From assembly GCF_947501165.1 (NCBI RefSeq), contig NZ_CANMUU010000002.1, positions 1,240,001 through 1,304,000 of the forward strand: a stretch of 64,000 nucleotides of DNA, given 5' to 3'. The position numbers were made by a program, and so were the translations under genes. Positions 17,909-25,699 of this stretch are shown here, piece by piece. Every line of letters starts with the position of its first letter. The stretch's first letter is position 1. This stretch comes from an uncultured Allomuricauda sp. Its GTDB lineage: Bacteria; Bacteroidota; Bacteroidia; Flavobacteriales; Flavobacteriaceae. The notes under the pieces are model-generated. The model did not search any database. It had not been told where the DNA came from and worked only from the letters and a program-made list of their open reading frames with translations.

Positions 17909-18241
17909 ATGAGAAGAGATGTTTTCAATGCCATTGCCGACCCAACTCGAAGGGACATACTAATGTCGTTAACCACTGAATCTCAAAATGTCAACTCGCT
18001 AGCTGAGCAATTTGACATGACCAGGCAAGCAGTTTCTTTGCATGTTAAGTATCTACAAGAGTGTGGAGTTATTACAATAAATAAGGAAGGTCGGGAACGC
18101 TTTTGCAAGTTAGAAGCTCAAACCCTATCTGAAGTTGCGGATTGGCTAGAGCCGTTCCGTAAAATATGGGAGTCACGTTTTGACCAATTGGACTTTCTGT
18201 TAACAAAACTACAGGACAAAAAAGAAAACCGAAATGACTGA
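17909..18241 (+). CDS. ArsR family winged-helix repressor
   Basis: This 110-residue protein starts MRRDVFNAIADPTRRDIL and has the ArsR/SmtB winged helix (SLAEQFDMTRQAVSLHVKYL, residues about 30-55). No Cys-rich metal site is apparent. It belongs to the subgroup that accompanies SRPBCC proteins. The gene overlaps the next start by 8 nt, and three genes fill one cassette flanked by GTTGGCGGTA and TACCGCCAAC. It probably represses its own operon. The ligand is unknown. Confidence 0.9.
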   Translation: MRRDVFNAIADPTRRDILMSLTTESQNVNSLAEQFDMTRQAVSLHVKYLQECGVITINKEGRERFCKLEAQTLSEVADWLEPFRKIWESRFDQLDFLLTKLQDKKENRND

Positions 18242-18722
18242 AACAAAATTTGAAACAAACGGAAATCAACTAACTGTGACTCGAATATTTAATGCTTCAA
18301 TTGACCTTGTTTGGCGAACATGGACCGAAGCAGACCTACTTGACCAGTGGTGGGCGCCCCAACCATGGGAATCCAAAACGAAACGGATGACCTTCGAAGA
18401 AAACGGGCAAAGACTTTATGCCATGTGCGGACCGAACGGAGAAGAACATTGGGGCTTAACAACTTATGAAATCATAAGCAAGCCTTCCTACTTCTCAGGG
18501 GAAGATGCCTTTTGCGATAAAAATGGTAATGTCAATGAAGAAATGCCAGTTGCAAAATTTGAAAACAAATTTCAATCAAATTCTACTCAAACCACAGTGA
18601 AGGTCGTCACTCAATATGCTTCTGAAGAACATTTGCAGCAAGTAATTCAAATGGGAATGAAAGAAGGCTTATCAATGGCATATGAATACTTAGATAATCT
18701 ATTAATCAATTTAAAAGGATAA
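18234..18722 (+). CDS. SRPBCC (AHSA1-like) domain protein
   Basis: This 162-residue START/SRPBCC-fold protein has an AHSA1-type opening (VTRIFNASIDLVWRTWTEADLLDQWW) and the glycine/Trp-rich middle (MCGPNGEEHWGLTTYEI). It overlaps the ArsR gene by 8 nt and is followed after 2 nt by a second SRPBCC gene. These proteins bind hydrophobic ligands in a deep cavity; no specific substrate can be read from the sequence. Confidence 0.88.
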   Translation: MTETKFETNGNQLTVTRIFNASIDLVWRTWTEADLLDQWWAPQPWESKTKRMTFEENGQRLYAMCGPNGEEHWGLTTYEIISKPSYFSGEDAFCDKNGNVNEEMPVAKFENKFQSNSTQTTVKVVTQYASEEHLQQVIQMGMKEGLSMAYEYLDNLLINLKG

Positions 18723-18724
18723 AA

Positions 18725-19135
18725 ATGAAAACAGTCACAGTTCAAAATACAATTAACAGGAAAGTCAATCAGGTTTGGGAACTATGGACAACTCCTGAAC
18801 ATATCAAAAATTGGAATTTTGCATCACCCGAATGGCATTGCCCCAAAGCCGAGCATGATTTGAAGGTAGGCGGTAAACTTAAGTATCACATGGCAGCCAA
18901 AGATGGAAGTATGGCTTTTGACTACACCGCCACATTTAGCGCTTTACGACCAAATGAATTAATGGAATATATTTTGGATGATGGCAGAAAAGTGACGATA
19001 GAATTTAAGAGTAACGGGGACACTACCGAAATAATCGAGACGTTCGAAATTGAAGATGAGAACTCAGTTGATATGCAAAAGCAAGGTTGGCAAGCAATTT
19101 TGGATAACTTTAAAAAATATGTTGAGTCAAAATAA
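18725..19135 (+). CDS. SRPBCC domain protein
   Basis: This 136-residue second SRPBCC protein of the ArsR operon has the typical start (VQNTINRKVNQVWELWTTPEHIKNWNF) and end (MQKQGWQAILDNFKKYVE) of the polyketide-cyclase/AHSA1 group. The start lies 2 nt after the preceding stop. The stop is followed 4 nt later by the attC-like site B, so the cassette ends directly after the gene, as in integron cassettes. Confidence 0.88.
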   Translation: MKTVTVQNTINRKVNQVWELWTTPEHIKNWNFASPEWHCPKAEHDLKVGGKLKYHMAAKDGSMAFDYTATFSALRPNELMEYILDDGRKVTIEFKSNGDTTEIIETFEIEDENSVDMQKQGWQAILDNFKKYVESK

Positions 19136-19136
19136 A

Positions 19137-19216
19137 AACTACCGCCAACAAGGTGTATAGTGCATAGCACCCTTCGGGATGCTACGACACCATACACTAA
19201 ACGTTGTAAACAATTT
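19137..19216 (+). repeat. attC-like site B
   Basis: This compact, nearly complete palindrome of about 75 bp has a left arm TACCGCCAAC-AAG-GTGTATAGTGCATAGCACCC, a TTCG loop and a right arm GGGATGCTACGACACCATACAC-TAAAC-GTTGTAAACAATT. The TACCGCCAAC at 19140-19149 is the exact reverse complement of GTTGGCGGTA at 17780-17789, which starts the same cassette. No T-run follows, so it is not a simple terminator. Confidence 0.75.
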
Positions 19217-19226
19217 GACAAAACCA

Positions 19227-19930
19227 ATGAAACATCTTTTTCTAATCATATTTCTTCTAACTTTTTTGGCTTGTAATTCCAAAAAGGACAGTGCGGTTTC
19301 TAAAATTAAAAACCCAAATCCACAGAAAGTAATTCAACAAAAATTAAGCGGAAAAGAAATCGTGGCAGAATTAGAAAAATTGGGTTATTTCAATCTGACC
19401 AACGAATCTGAATTAGATACGGTTAAAGCCGACCTTCTAAAAGCGTACACGGACTTAAATTTCTTTCAAGGACCATGCACGGAGAAACTCTGAATTTTAT
19501 GGACAATCGCTATCAATGGGTAGATTGTGAGGAACTATTCGAGATTGGCGGATTGACTGAATATTTAACACAGGTAAAACCGACTTTTGAAAAACTTGGA
19601 CTGGAATTAAAATTCGAGAATGAACAAAGCGAACAAGACCAAAATAGTTGGAAACACACAATTGAACTCAACGGAATAAAATACACAGCATTTGACGGAC
19701 AATTTTCCGACTTGGATTGGGGAATTGCCTATGTGAATTTTATAGAAATGTTGAACGCTGAATTGAGAAGACAAAATTCGGACGAGCAGTTTTATCCAAT
19801 AAATTGCGGAAATGATGGAATGTTCGTTTTACTAACACCAAAACAGTTGGACTTTGTAAATCGGAATTATCCAATAGACAATGAACATCCGACAACAATG
19901 AGTAATTGGAAAAGTAGAAATGGATTATAA
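19227..19930 (+). pseudogene. Frameshifted lipoprotein (cassette 3)
   Basis: The first frame starts at ATG 19227 with a lipoprotein signal (LLTFLAC) and reads to a stop at 19493. The protein continues in the next frame from about 19472 to 19930 (TMHGETLNFMDNRYQW onwards). One missing base in the Gly codon near 19470-19472 explains both halves, which then give an uninterrupted ...FFQG-TMHGETLN... protein of about 235 residues. There is no slippery heptamer here, so a disabling deletion or a sequencing error is likely. The family was not recognised beyond being a lipoprotein with a hypothetical domain. Confidence 0.65.
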
Positions 19931-19933
19931 AAA

Positions 19934-20175
19934 ACTGCACACAACAATGTATAACCGCAATTTACTCACTAAAGCTTATTTTAATGGAGTTCGTCAGTCG
20001 CTCAGCTCTGGTCGGCGGATTCGACCACCCTTCGACTTCGCTCAGGGCAGGCTCAAGCGAATCCACCCCGCCTTGTCAGGCGTGGCAGGTCGGAATTGCG
20101 AGCGTCAGTGCTAAACCGAAAATTAACGCATATTAACCCTTAACTGACGGTTATACGAGACCGTTGTACGCATGC
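19934..20175 (+). repeat. attC-like site C (long form)
   Basis: The left arm is TGCACACAAC-AAT-GTATAACCGCAATTTA. The right arm is CTGACGGTTATAC-GAGACC-GTTGTACGC, ending at about 20171. The outer boxes pair as in site A, with the same GAGACC spacer. The roughly 180-bp interior is GC-rich and contains further inverted repeats. Its left core does not match the start of the preceding cassette (GTTGTAAACA), so the cassette upstream is probably rearranged. An ORF readable across the site (19920-20114) is judged spurious. Confidence 0.7.
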
Positions 20176-20197
20176 TAATAAAACTAACTTACACCAA

Positions 20198-20776
20198 ATG
20201 AAAATTGAGAAATATAGTCAGGCATCAGATATCTGGTTACAGTTCAAGGGTGGACTAAAAGGCTACATTTTCAAAAAGACAAAGGATTTAGAAATAGCCG
20301 ACGAAATTAACCAACTCGTTCTGATGAAAGTAATAGATTCCTGCTGTTCAGATGTTAAAATAAAGAACGTTAGGTCTTGGCTTTTTCAAATTGCACATAA
20401 CACCACCATAGATTATCTAAAAAAGAGTGAAAAACATGTTGGTTTGGAAAGAGAAATCCAAGAAGAAACAGAAGATAATGTATATCTCGAAATTGAACCG
20501 TTTGTGTCAGCTCTAATTGACTTTTTACCTGAAAAATATGGAGTACCGCTACGTATGTCAGACATAGAAAAACTAAAACAACAAGATATAGCAAATAAAT
20601 TAAACTTGTCTCTAACCGCAACCAAAAGCAGAATACAAAGGGCTCGTGAACTCTTAAAAAATGAAGTTTTCACCTGCTTCCAAGTTAATATGGAGGACGC
20701 GAAAGGCATTAGTGACATTACACTTAAAGGTTCCTGCAAACCCCTTCAGGCAACCATTTCAAAAAATAATCAATAA
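20198..20776 (+). CDS. ECF-type RNA polymerase sigma factor (SigZ-like)
   Basis: This 192-residue sigma-70 family protein has region 2 in residues about 15-75 (VRSWLFQIAHNTTIDYLKK) and region 4 in about 105-150 (DIEKLKQQDIANKLNLSLTATKSRIQRARELL). The C-terminal extension with Cys residues (VFTCFQVNME, LKGSC) resembles SigZ-type factors of Bacteroidota. No anti-sigma factor is adjacent. The next genes encode a PAP2-type phosphatase and a membrane protein, which it might control; this is inference. It starts 35 nt after the attC-like site C core. Confidence 0.85.
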   Translation: MKIEKYSQASDIWLQFKGGLKGYIFKKTKDLEIADEINQLVLMKVIDSCCSDVKIKNVRSWLFQIAHNTTIDYLKKSEKHVGLEREIQEETEDNVYLEIEPFVSALIDFLPEKYGVPLRMSDIEKLKQQDIANKLNLSLTATKSRIQRARELLKNEVFTCFQVNMEDAKGISDITLKGSCKPLQATISKNNQ

Positions 20777-20834
20777 TTTTTGCGTCTTTTTACACTGTTT
20801 TCAGTCTTGGTTATAAATCTTAAATTTTATAATC

Positions 20835-21737
20835 ATGACAAACAGAAGAAAAATAGTCTTTAGAATTATTTTCTTGACCATTGGACTTAATTCCATTCTT
20901 GCCCAAAACTCGGCTATTTCAACTATCCATGAAATAGAACCCAGCACAAACCACTATGCAAAGCTTCAAGAACTTTCAGGTAAACAGAGGCAATCTACTG
21001 CGTGGATGGATACTATTGTGTACCCACCAAAAAAATACAAGAATAATACTATACTGTTCGCCCTAACGAAGCCCGTTTACCTTACTTCAAACCAAGTGGA
21101 TTTTTTAGTGAAGGCTGTAAAATTTCCTGCGAACAGTTCCGAACAGACAAGAGCGGAACTCGACTTTCTTTTGGAGTTACAGAAAAAACGAACAAAAGAG
21201 CAAACCGAAAGAGTATTGGCTCTAGCAAAAATTGGATATTGGCCAGATGCCAACTATGTCTCAACACATCCTAATTACAAGAAGAATCTTGAAAACCTTT
21301 TTTTTGAAAGCAAAGAGATAATGGGCCAAACGTACTCTTTTGAAAATTTTCCAGAAACATCAAGGCTTTTACAGGGCATTATGAATGATATGCGATTAAT
21401 GGAGTTTGCGGTAAAATATCATTTGGTTAGAGCAAGGCCATACCAACTGGAATTGGAACTAAAGCCTCTGAAAACTATAAGTTCACCATCATTCGCAAGC
21501 GGGCATACCTTGTGGGCATATATACAGGCGTATACTTTTGGTGAATTGATTCCTGAAAAACGAGATGATTTTGTGAAACTGGCCTATGAAATTGGGCTTT
21601 CAAGAGAAATTATGGGTGTACATTACCCAAGTGATGAAGAAGCGGCAAGGCAACTTGCACATCGCATGTTGATGTTAATGTGGCATACAGAAAAATTTCA
21701 AAACGATTTCTTGAAAGCAAAAGGCGAATGGAACTAA
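20835..21737 (+). CDS. PAP2/vanadium-haloperoxidase-like phosphatase, secreted
   Basis: This 300-residue protein has an N-terminal signal (LTIGLNSILAQ) and the three PAP2 motifs: RARPY (about residue 200), PSFASGHT (about 217-224) and SREIMGVHYPSD (about 255-266). The family dephosphorylates lipid phosphates or other phosphate esters outside the cytoplasmic membrane. It overlaps the next gene by 10 nt and lies 58 nt after the sigma-factor gene. Confidence 0.87.
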   Translation: MTNRRKIVFRIIFLTIGLNSILAQNSAISTIHEIEPSTNHYAKLQELSGKQRQSTAWMDTIVYPPKKYKNNTILFALTKPVYLTSNQVDFLVKAVKFPANSSEQTRAELDFLLELQKKRTKEQTERVLALAKIGYWPDANYVSTHPNYKKNLENLFFESKEIMGQTYSFENFPETSRLLQGIMNDMRLMEFAVKYHLVRARPYQLELELKPLKTISSPSFASGHTLWAYIQAYTFGELIPEKRDDFVKLAYEIGLSREIMGVHYPSDEEAARQLAHRMLMLMWHTEKFQNDFLKAKGEWN

Positions 21738-22201
21738 TTAATAAAATTGAAACACTATTGCGCCCTTGGCCAATAGTGTTTGTAAGGATTTCTATAGGCA
21801 TTGTCTTTCTTTGGTTTGGAGTTCTTAAATTCTTTCCAAACACGAGTCCCGCAGAAACAGTGGCGCAACGGACAATGGACAAACTAACTTTAGGGCTTAT
21901 TTCCAGTGAAATGAACTATTTGATACTAGCTATCATCGAAACTGTTTTTGGGCTATTTTTAATCGGAAATTTTTTTAAAAAAATGATTGTACCACTCACG
22001 TTAGGGCATCTGATTATGACATTTTCACCAATACTTCTATTTCCGTCTGAAGTGTTCACAGGAATTTTAATCCCTACATTATTGGGGCAATACATTATTA
22101 AAAATCTTGTGCTGTTTAGTGCATTGTTGCTAATCAACCAAAGATTTTGTTATTCAAATTCAGATGAGAAAATTTGCATTACACAACCGAGTTTGGATTG
22201 A
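21728..22201 (+). CDS. DoxX-like integral membrane protein
   Basis: The frame is open from 21680, but the ATG at 21728 (MELINKIETLLRPWPIVFVRISIG) overlaps the phosphatase gene by only 10 nt and precedes the first membrane helix, so 157 residues are assumed. It has about four hydrophobic segments with the R-x-S-x-G-x-V-F-L-W-F-G-x-L-K-F opening seen in DoxX-like proteins. The function is unknown. It is probably translated together with the PAP2 gene. Confidence 0.75.
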   Translation: MELINKIETLLRPWPIVFVRISIGIVFLWFGVLKFFPNTSPAETVAQRTMDKLTLGLISSEMNYLILAIIETVFGLFLIGNFFKKMIVPLTLGHLIMTFSPILLFPSEVFTGILIPTLLGQYIIKNLVLFSALLLINQRFCYSNSDEKICITQPSLD

Positions 22202-22407
22202 TGTGTCTTTAAAAAGCAAATCGAAGATACTATAGGACACTTGAGACTGAAGAGCCAGTTGCCAACAAAACCTAAATGTAATGCGGACTTTAAGGCAAAA
22301 CCGAAAGGTCTGTGTATATTTCTATAGTCGCCAAATCTTATGGATTTAGCTTTAGACAAACTACAAAAAGCAAAACAATAAGCTTTAGTATACATTTGAG
22401 AAAACCT

Positions 22408-22959
22408 ATGGCATTATTTTCAAGATTTAAGAAAAAAGGGGAATACAACTTGTCGAAATCTGACTTTAAAACTGAAAATGAAGATTTTGAAGTTCTTTCT
22501 GTAAAATTGAGCGGAGATTTTTTCGAAAAGTTTCCGCAAGCAAAAAAGAAAGAAAATTATAAGGAAAAAAAAGCTTTGATTACTAATTCATCTAAAATCA
22601 ATCTTTTTGGCAACCAAGTGAAAATAGCTTACAACCCAAGCGAAATTGAACTGAATGAAAATAAATTCATTGACTTGATAAATAATAAACTGAATTGGAT
22701 TTCTAACAATGAAGAAACTTTAAAAAATGGTATCGCAAAAAAGCTTGTCCCTTTAAAAAATGATAGTTGGCTCAATGAAAACGAATCTGAAATCTCGAAT
22801 AGTGAATTTATAAAACGGATTGAGCTAAACGGAATCACATTTTACGGAGATGGAAGTTCAGAATTGACTTTTGACGATGACGATTTGTTTTGGGGACATC
22901 AAATTGTTGTGGATTTGGGCTTTAAAAATAATCTATCTGGTATAAATATTCGTGGATAA
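22408..22959 (+). CDS. DUF2262-like protein
   Basis: The ATG at 22408 (MALFSRFKKKGEYNLSK) is preferred over the upstream frame extension to 22312, which has poor protein character, giving 183 residues. The C-terminal part (GDGSSELTFDDDDLFWGHQIVVD) resembles DUF2262 proteins, which often appear in accessory regions beside polymorphic toxin loci, where some act as immunity-like proteins. No toxin is adjacent here. The stop is 4 nt before the attC-like site D, so it is the last gene of its cassette. The 206 nt before it hold no gene, only a CCAACAAAACCT remnant that may be a decayed site. Confidence 0.65.
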   Translation: MALFSRFKKKGEYNLSKSDFKTENEDFEVLSVKLSGDFFEKFPQAKKKENYKEKKALITNSSKINLFGNQVKIAYNPSEIELNENKFIDLINNKLNWISNNEETLKNGIAKKLVPLKNDSWLNENESEISNSEFIKRIELNGITFYGDGSSELTFDDDDLFWGHQIVVDLGFKNNLSGINIRG

Positions 22960-22963
22960 AAAA

Positions 22964-23104
22964 CGTATGCTAACAAAGGCTATAATTCAGCCCTAACCTC
23001 CAACCACAAAGAATATTTCCTACTTTTAATACGGTGCGATTTCTAAATCGTAAAATCCATACGGATTTTCCAGGCCGAAATCATAGCCCAGACCGTTGTA
23101 TGTA
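22964..23104 (+). repeat. attC-like site D
   Basis: The left arm is CGTATGCTAAC-AAA-GGCTATAATTC. The right arm is AATCATAGCC-CAGACC-GTTGTATGTAATT. It shows the same box and spacer arrangement as site A (3 nt left, 6 nt right), about 140 bp long, with an internal hairpin around ATTTCTAAATCG and CCATACGGATTTTCC. It lies between the DUF2262-like and LuxR-type genes. Confidence 0.72.
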
Positions 23105-23107
23105 ATT

Positions 23108-23620
23108 ATGAAAAAAGCATTGTACAATTTCCTTAAAATGATTTCGTGTAAAATCAACTTAGATAACAGTGTCAGACACATTATTTTATACGGATTAGCC
23201 ACAGCAAGCCTAATTTTTGGGCTAAAATGGTTGCAATGGAATTTTCTAATTATGGAAAACGCAATTGATATCTACGTTGGATTACTCGCCATTATATTCA
23301 CCATGTTGGGTGCATGGATTGCTTCTCAATCAATAAAACCAAAAACACAAACTGTTTTTATGGAAAAACCCATTATGATTTATGAACCCAAAGAATTTAT
23401 ATTAAATCAAGCTGGTTTAAAAAGGCTGAATTTGACAACTCGGGAATATCAAATTTTAAAGCTCATAGTTCAAGGGTATAGCAATTCTGATATTGCAGAA
23501 AAATTGTTTCTTTCACTTAGCACTATAAAAACTCATGTTTCCAACCTTTATACGAAGATGGATGTAAGTAGCAGGTTTCAAGCTATTACCGTTGCCAAAA
23601 AAATGAAAATTGTGGAGTAG
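23108..23620 (+). CDS. Membrane-anchored LuxR-type helix-turn-helix protein
   Basis: The start is the ATG at 23108, immediately after the GTTGTATGTAATT cassette core, so initiation is only 13 nt inside the cassette. Residues about 20-75 contain two hydrophobic segments, and residues about 105-168 a LuxR/GerE DNA-binding domain (LTTREYQILKLIVQGYSNSDIAEKLFLS, then TIKTHVSNLYTKM). A receiver domain is absent. It is followed by a DUF4199 membrane protein. Such LuxR/DUF4199 pairs recur in Flavobacteriaceae, but their signal is unknown to me. Confidence 0.85.
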   Translation: MKKALYNFLKMISCKINLDNSVRHIILYGLATASLIFGLKWLQWNFLIMENAIDIYVGLLAIIFTMLGAWIASQSIKPKTQTVFMEKPIMIYEPKEFILNQAGLKRLNLTTREYQILKLIVQGYSNSDIAEKLFLSLSTIKTHVSNLYTKMDVSSRFQAITVAKKMKIVE

Positions 23621-23731
23621 GGAAATAATTTTTAATTATAAAATTGCCGAATTTCAATAATTGGTACCAAAGTATGAAGAGAATTATTCTTCAATACTAT
23701 AGTTTCGAAACAAACTATAAATCCAATAATT

Positions 23732-24229
23732 ATGAAAAAAATCATCCTGATTTTTGGTGCTGTGATAGGTTTAATAATAAGCGCCAATTCAATTATCCAT
23801 ATGAACATGATGAGTTCAAATCCTGATTACAAAGGGAACGATGTAGTAGGGTATGCAACAATGGTCATCATGTTTTCTCTAATTTATTTTGGAGTAAGAA
23901 ATTATAGAAACAACTATCTTGATGGTAAGATTGGCTTTTCTAAGGCATTTAAGACAGGAGCGCTAATTTGTTTTGTTGCTTCTACAATTTATGTTGTGGT
24001 TGGCCTTTTATATTATTATTTGTTTGCCCCCGATTTTATTGACATTTATGCTGACTATATTATAAGAAATTCTGCGCCAGATGAAGTTGAGGCCATAACC
24101 GCTCAAATGGCAGACTTTAAGGAAATGTACAAGAATCCTTTATTTGCTGTTTTAATTACCTATATGGAGGTATTGCCTATAGGAATGATAGTAGCTTTAT
24201 TTAGTGCTCTTATTGTCAAGAAAAAATAA
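23732..24229 (+). CDS. DUF4199 domain membrane protein
   Basis: This 165-residue protein has four hydrophobic segments (about residues 3-20, 37-55, 72-95 and 138-160) and the long periplasmic or cytosolic loop with MADFKEMYKNP that is typical of DUF4199. It follows the membrane-bound LuxR protein by 111 nt in the same cassette, so a sensor/regulator partnership is possible. The start ATG is chosen by the hydrophobic N-terminus (MKKIILIFGAVIGLII). Confidence 0.82.
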   Translation: MKKIILIFGAVIGLIISANSIIHMNMMSSNPDYKGNDVVGYATMVIMFSLIYFGVRNYRNNYLDGKIGFSKAFKTGALICFVASTIYVVVGLLYYYLFAPDFIDIYADYIIRNSAPDEVEAITAQMADFKEMYKNPLFAVLITYMEVLPIGMIVALFSALIVKKK

Positions 24230-24231
24230 AA

Positions 24232-24285
24232 TAGCCCCTGCCAACAATGGCTATAATTAATGCACGTTGTGCAACATTCAGCTAA
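24232..24285 (+). repeat. Truncated attC-like site (left arm only)
   Basis: CCTGCCAAC-AAT-GGCTATAATTAATGCAC matches the left arm of sites A and D. It is followed directly by GTTGTGCAACA instead of a long interior and the ATAGCC-GAGACC right arm. It looks like a deleted or compacted site separating the DUF4199 gene from the amidohydrolase gene. Confidence 0.5.
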
Positions 24286-24331
24286 AAGAGGTGTCCTTCA
24301 ATAAACAAATTGATTTAAAAACTAAAATACT

Positions 24332-25606
24332 ATGAAGGCATGTAGCTACTTATTTTTTGTTCTGACTTTTGCTTTTGTTTCATGTAAACTAAACCAAACA
24401 GATACTACAAAAACAGCGGTTGAGAACCCTAAGAGTCTATCTATAAAATTAGTCAACGGTAAATGGTTCAATGGAAATACCTTTGAAAACAAAACCGTTT
24501 GGGTTCGTAAGGGTATCCTAAACTTTTCCAAAAATGAAACCGAAAATGACACCATAATTGACCTTAAAGGCATGTACGTCATTCCACCATTTGCAGAAGC
24601 TCATAACCACAACTTGGAAAGCGATTACAAGTTAGAAGAACGAATTGACGCTTACCTCAGTAATGGTGTATTTTATGTAAAGATGCTTTCATCTATTAAA
24701 AAGCGCATAGACCCATTGATGCACCATTACAACAAGCCAGAAGGAATTGATATTAGTCTAGCTCATGCCCCCCTTACAGGAAGTGGAGGTCACCCAATAG
24801 CATTAAGAAAAAGATTTCTTGGATACGGCCGATTTGATGGACTCTTTAACAGTCTTGAAGAAATTGAATCCCATGGTTATTTTGTCATAGATGATTTGGA
24901 TGATTTGGAAAAAAAGTGGGGTGAAGTATTGTCGTTTGAACCCGATTTCATTAAAATAATGATTCTGTATTCGGAAGAATATGAAAAACGAAAAAACGAT
25001 ACCACTTACTTTGGGAACAAGGGACTAAACCCTGAATTGGTTCCTGAAATCGTCAAAAGGGCCCACCAAAATAATCTTCGCGTCAGTGCACACGTTGAAA
25101 CGGCCAACGACTTTCGAGTTGCCGTAAATGCTGGTATAGATGAAATTGCGCACCTACCGGAAATTGATAATGGAAAACAGTTATCACGAGAGGATGCAAT
25201 CTTAGCCAAAAACAAAGGTACTGTTGTTACAACTACAATTTCGTTAGTATCTAAAAAACAAGATGAGCCCAACTATGAAGAACTGGTTGAGAATATAAAA
25301 TCAAACCTTAAAATACTTAATAGTGAAGGTGTTACGATTGCAATTGGGTCAGACATGTATAATGATAATTCCGTTGGCGAATTCCAGTTTTTATATGATT
25401 TGGGTATCTTTAGCAATGTTGAACTGCTTAAAATGTGGTGTGAGAATTCGGCTGAAACCATATTTCCTAACAGAAAAATCGGATTCTTAAAAGAGGGGTA
25501 CGAAGCAAGTTTTTTGGTCTTAAATTCAGATCCATTAAAGAGCATTAAAGGAATCAATAATTCAATAGTCTTAAAAGTTAAGCAAGGAATAGTACTAAAT
25601 AAGTGA
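24332..25606 (+). CDS. Amidohydrolase family lipoprotein
   Basis: This 424-residue protein has a lipoprotein signal (FAFVSC, about Cys18). The metal-binding HxH (AEAHNHNLES, about residues 90-94), later His residues (SAHVET, IAHLPE) and a distal Asp (IGSDMYNDN) are all present, so it looks catalytically competent, unlike the degenerate domains at 3.6-7.9 kb. It belongs to the imidazolonepropionase-like group, and the substrate is unknown. It stands alone, with cassette-type remnants on both sides. Confidence 0.88.
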   Translation: MKACSYLFFVLTFAFVSCKLNQTDTTKTAVENPKSLSIKLVNGKWFNGNTFENKTVWVRKGILNFSKNETENDTIIDLKGMYVIPPFAEAHNHNLESDYKLEERIDAYLSNGVFYVKMLSSIKKRIDPLMHHYNKPEGIDISLAHAPLTGSGGHPIALRKRFLGYGRFDGLFNSLEEIESHGYFVIDDLDDLEKKWGEVLSFEPDFIKIMILYSEEYEKRKNDTTYFGNKGLNPELVPEIVKRAHQNNLRVSAHVETANDFRVAVNAGIDEIAHLPEIDNGKQLSREDAILAKNKGTVVTTTISLVSKKQDEPNYEELVENIKSNLKILNSEGVTIAIGSDMYNDNSVGEFQFLYDLGIFSNVELLKMWCENSAETIFPNRKIGFLKEGYEASFLVLNSDPLKSIKGINNSIVLKVKQGIVLNK

Positions 25607-25650
25607 TTACCTCCAACACGGTATGTACAATAATATTCCTTAAATGATTG
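25607..25650 (+). repeat. Degenerate attC-like left arm
   Basis: TTACCTCCAAC-ACG-GTATGTACAATAAT follows the amidohydrolase stop by 2 nt. TTACCTCCAAC fits the left-core pattern AATTAC-N3-CAAC seen in sites A and B, but no GAGACC-GTTG right arm can be found before the next gene at 25700. Confidence 0.4.
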
Positions 25651-25699
25651 CTCTAAATATATACTAAGCCATTGGCCAGTATCAAATAAAAACTAAGAA

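Noticed and set aside
19140..19215. Hairpin after the SRPBCC gene read as a rho-independent terminator
   Set aside because: No T-run follows, the left core matches the start of the same cassette exactly, and the arms share the box pattern of the other cassette sites.
19460..19490. Programmed frameshift in the cassette 3 lipoprotein
   Set aside because: No slippery heptamer at the switch; a single deleted base in a Gly codon explains it.
19920..20114. 64-residue ORF across attC-like site C
   Set aside because: It lies wholly inside the palindromic site, has low-complexity composition and no recognisable motif.
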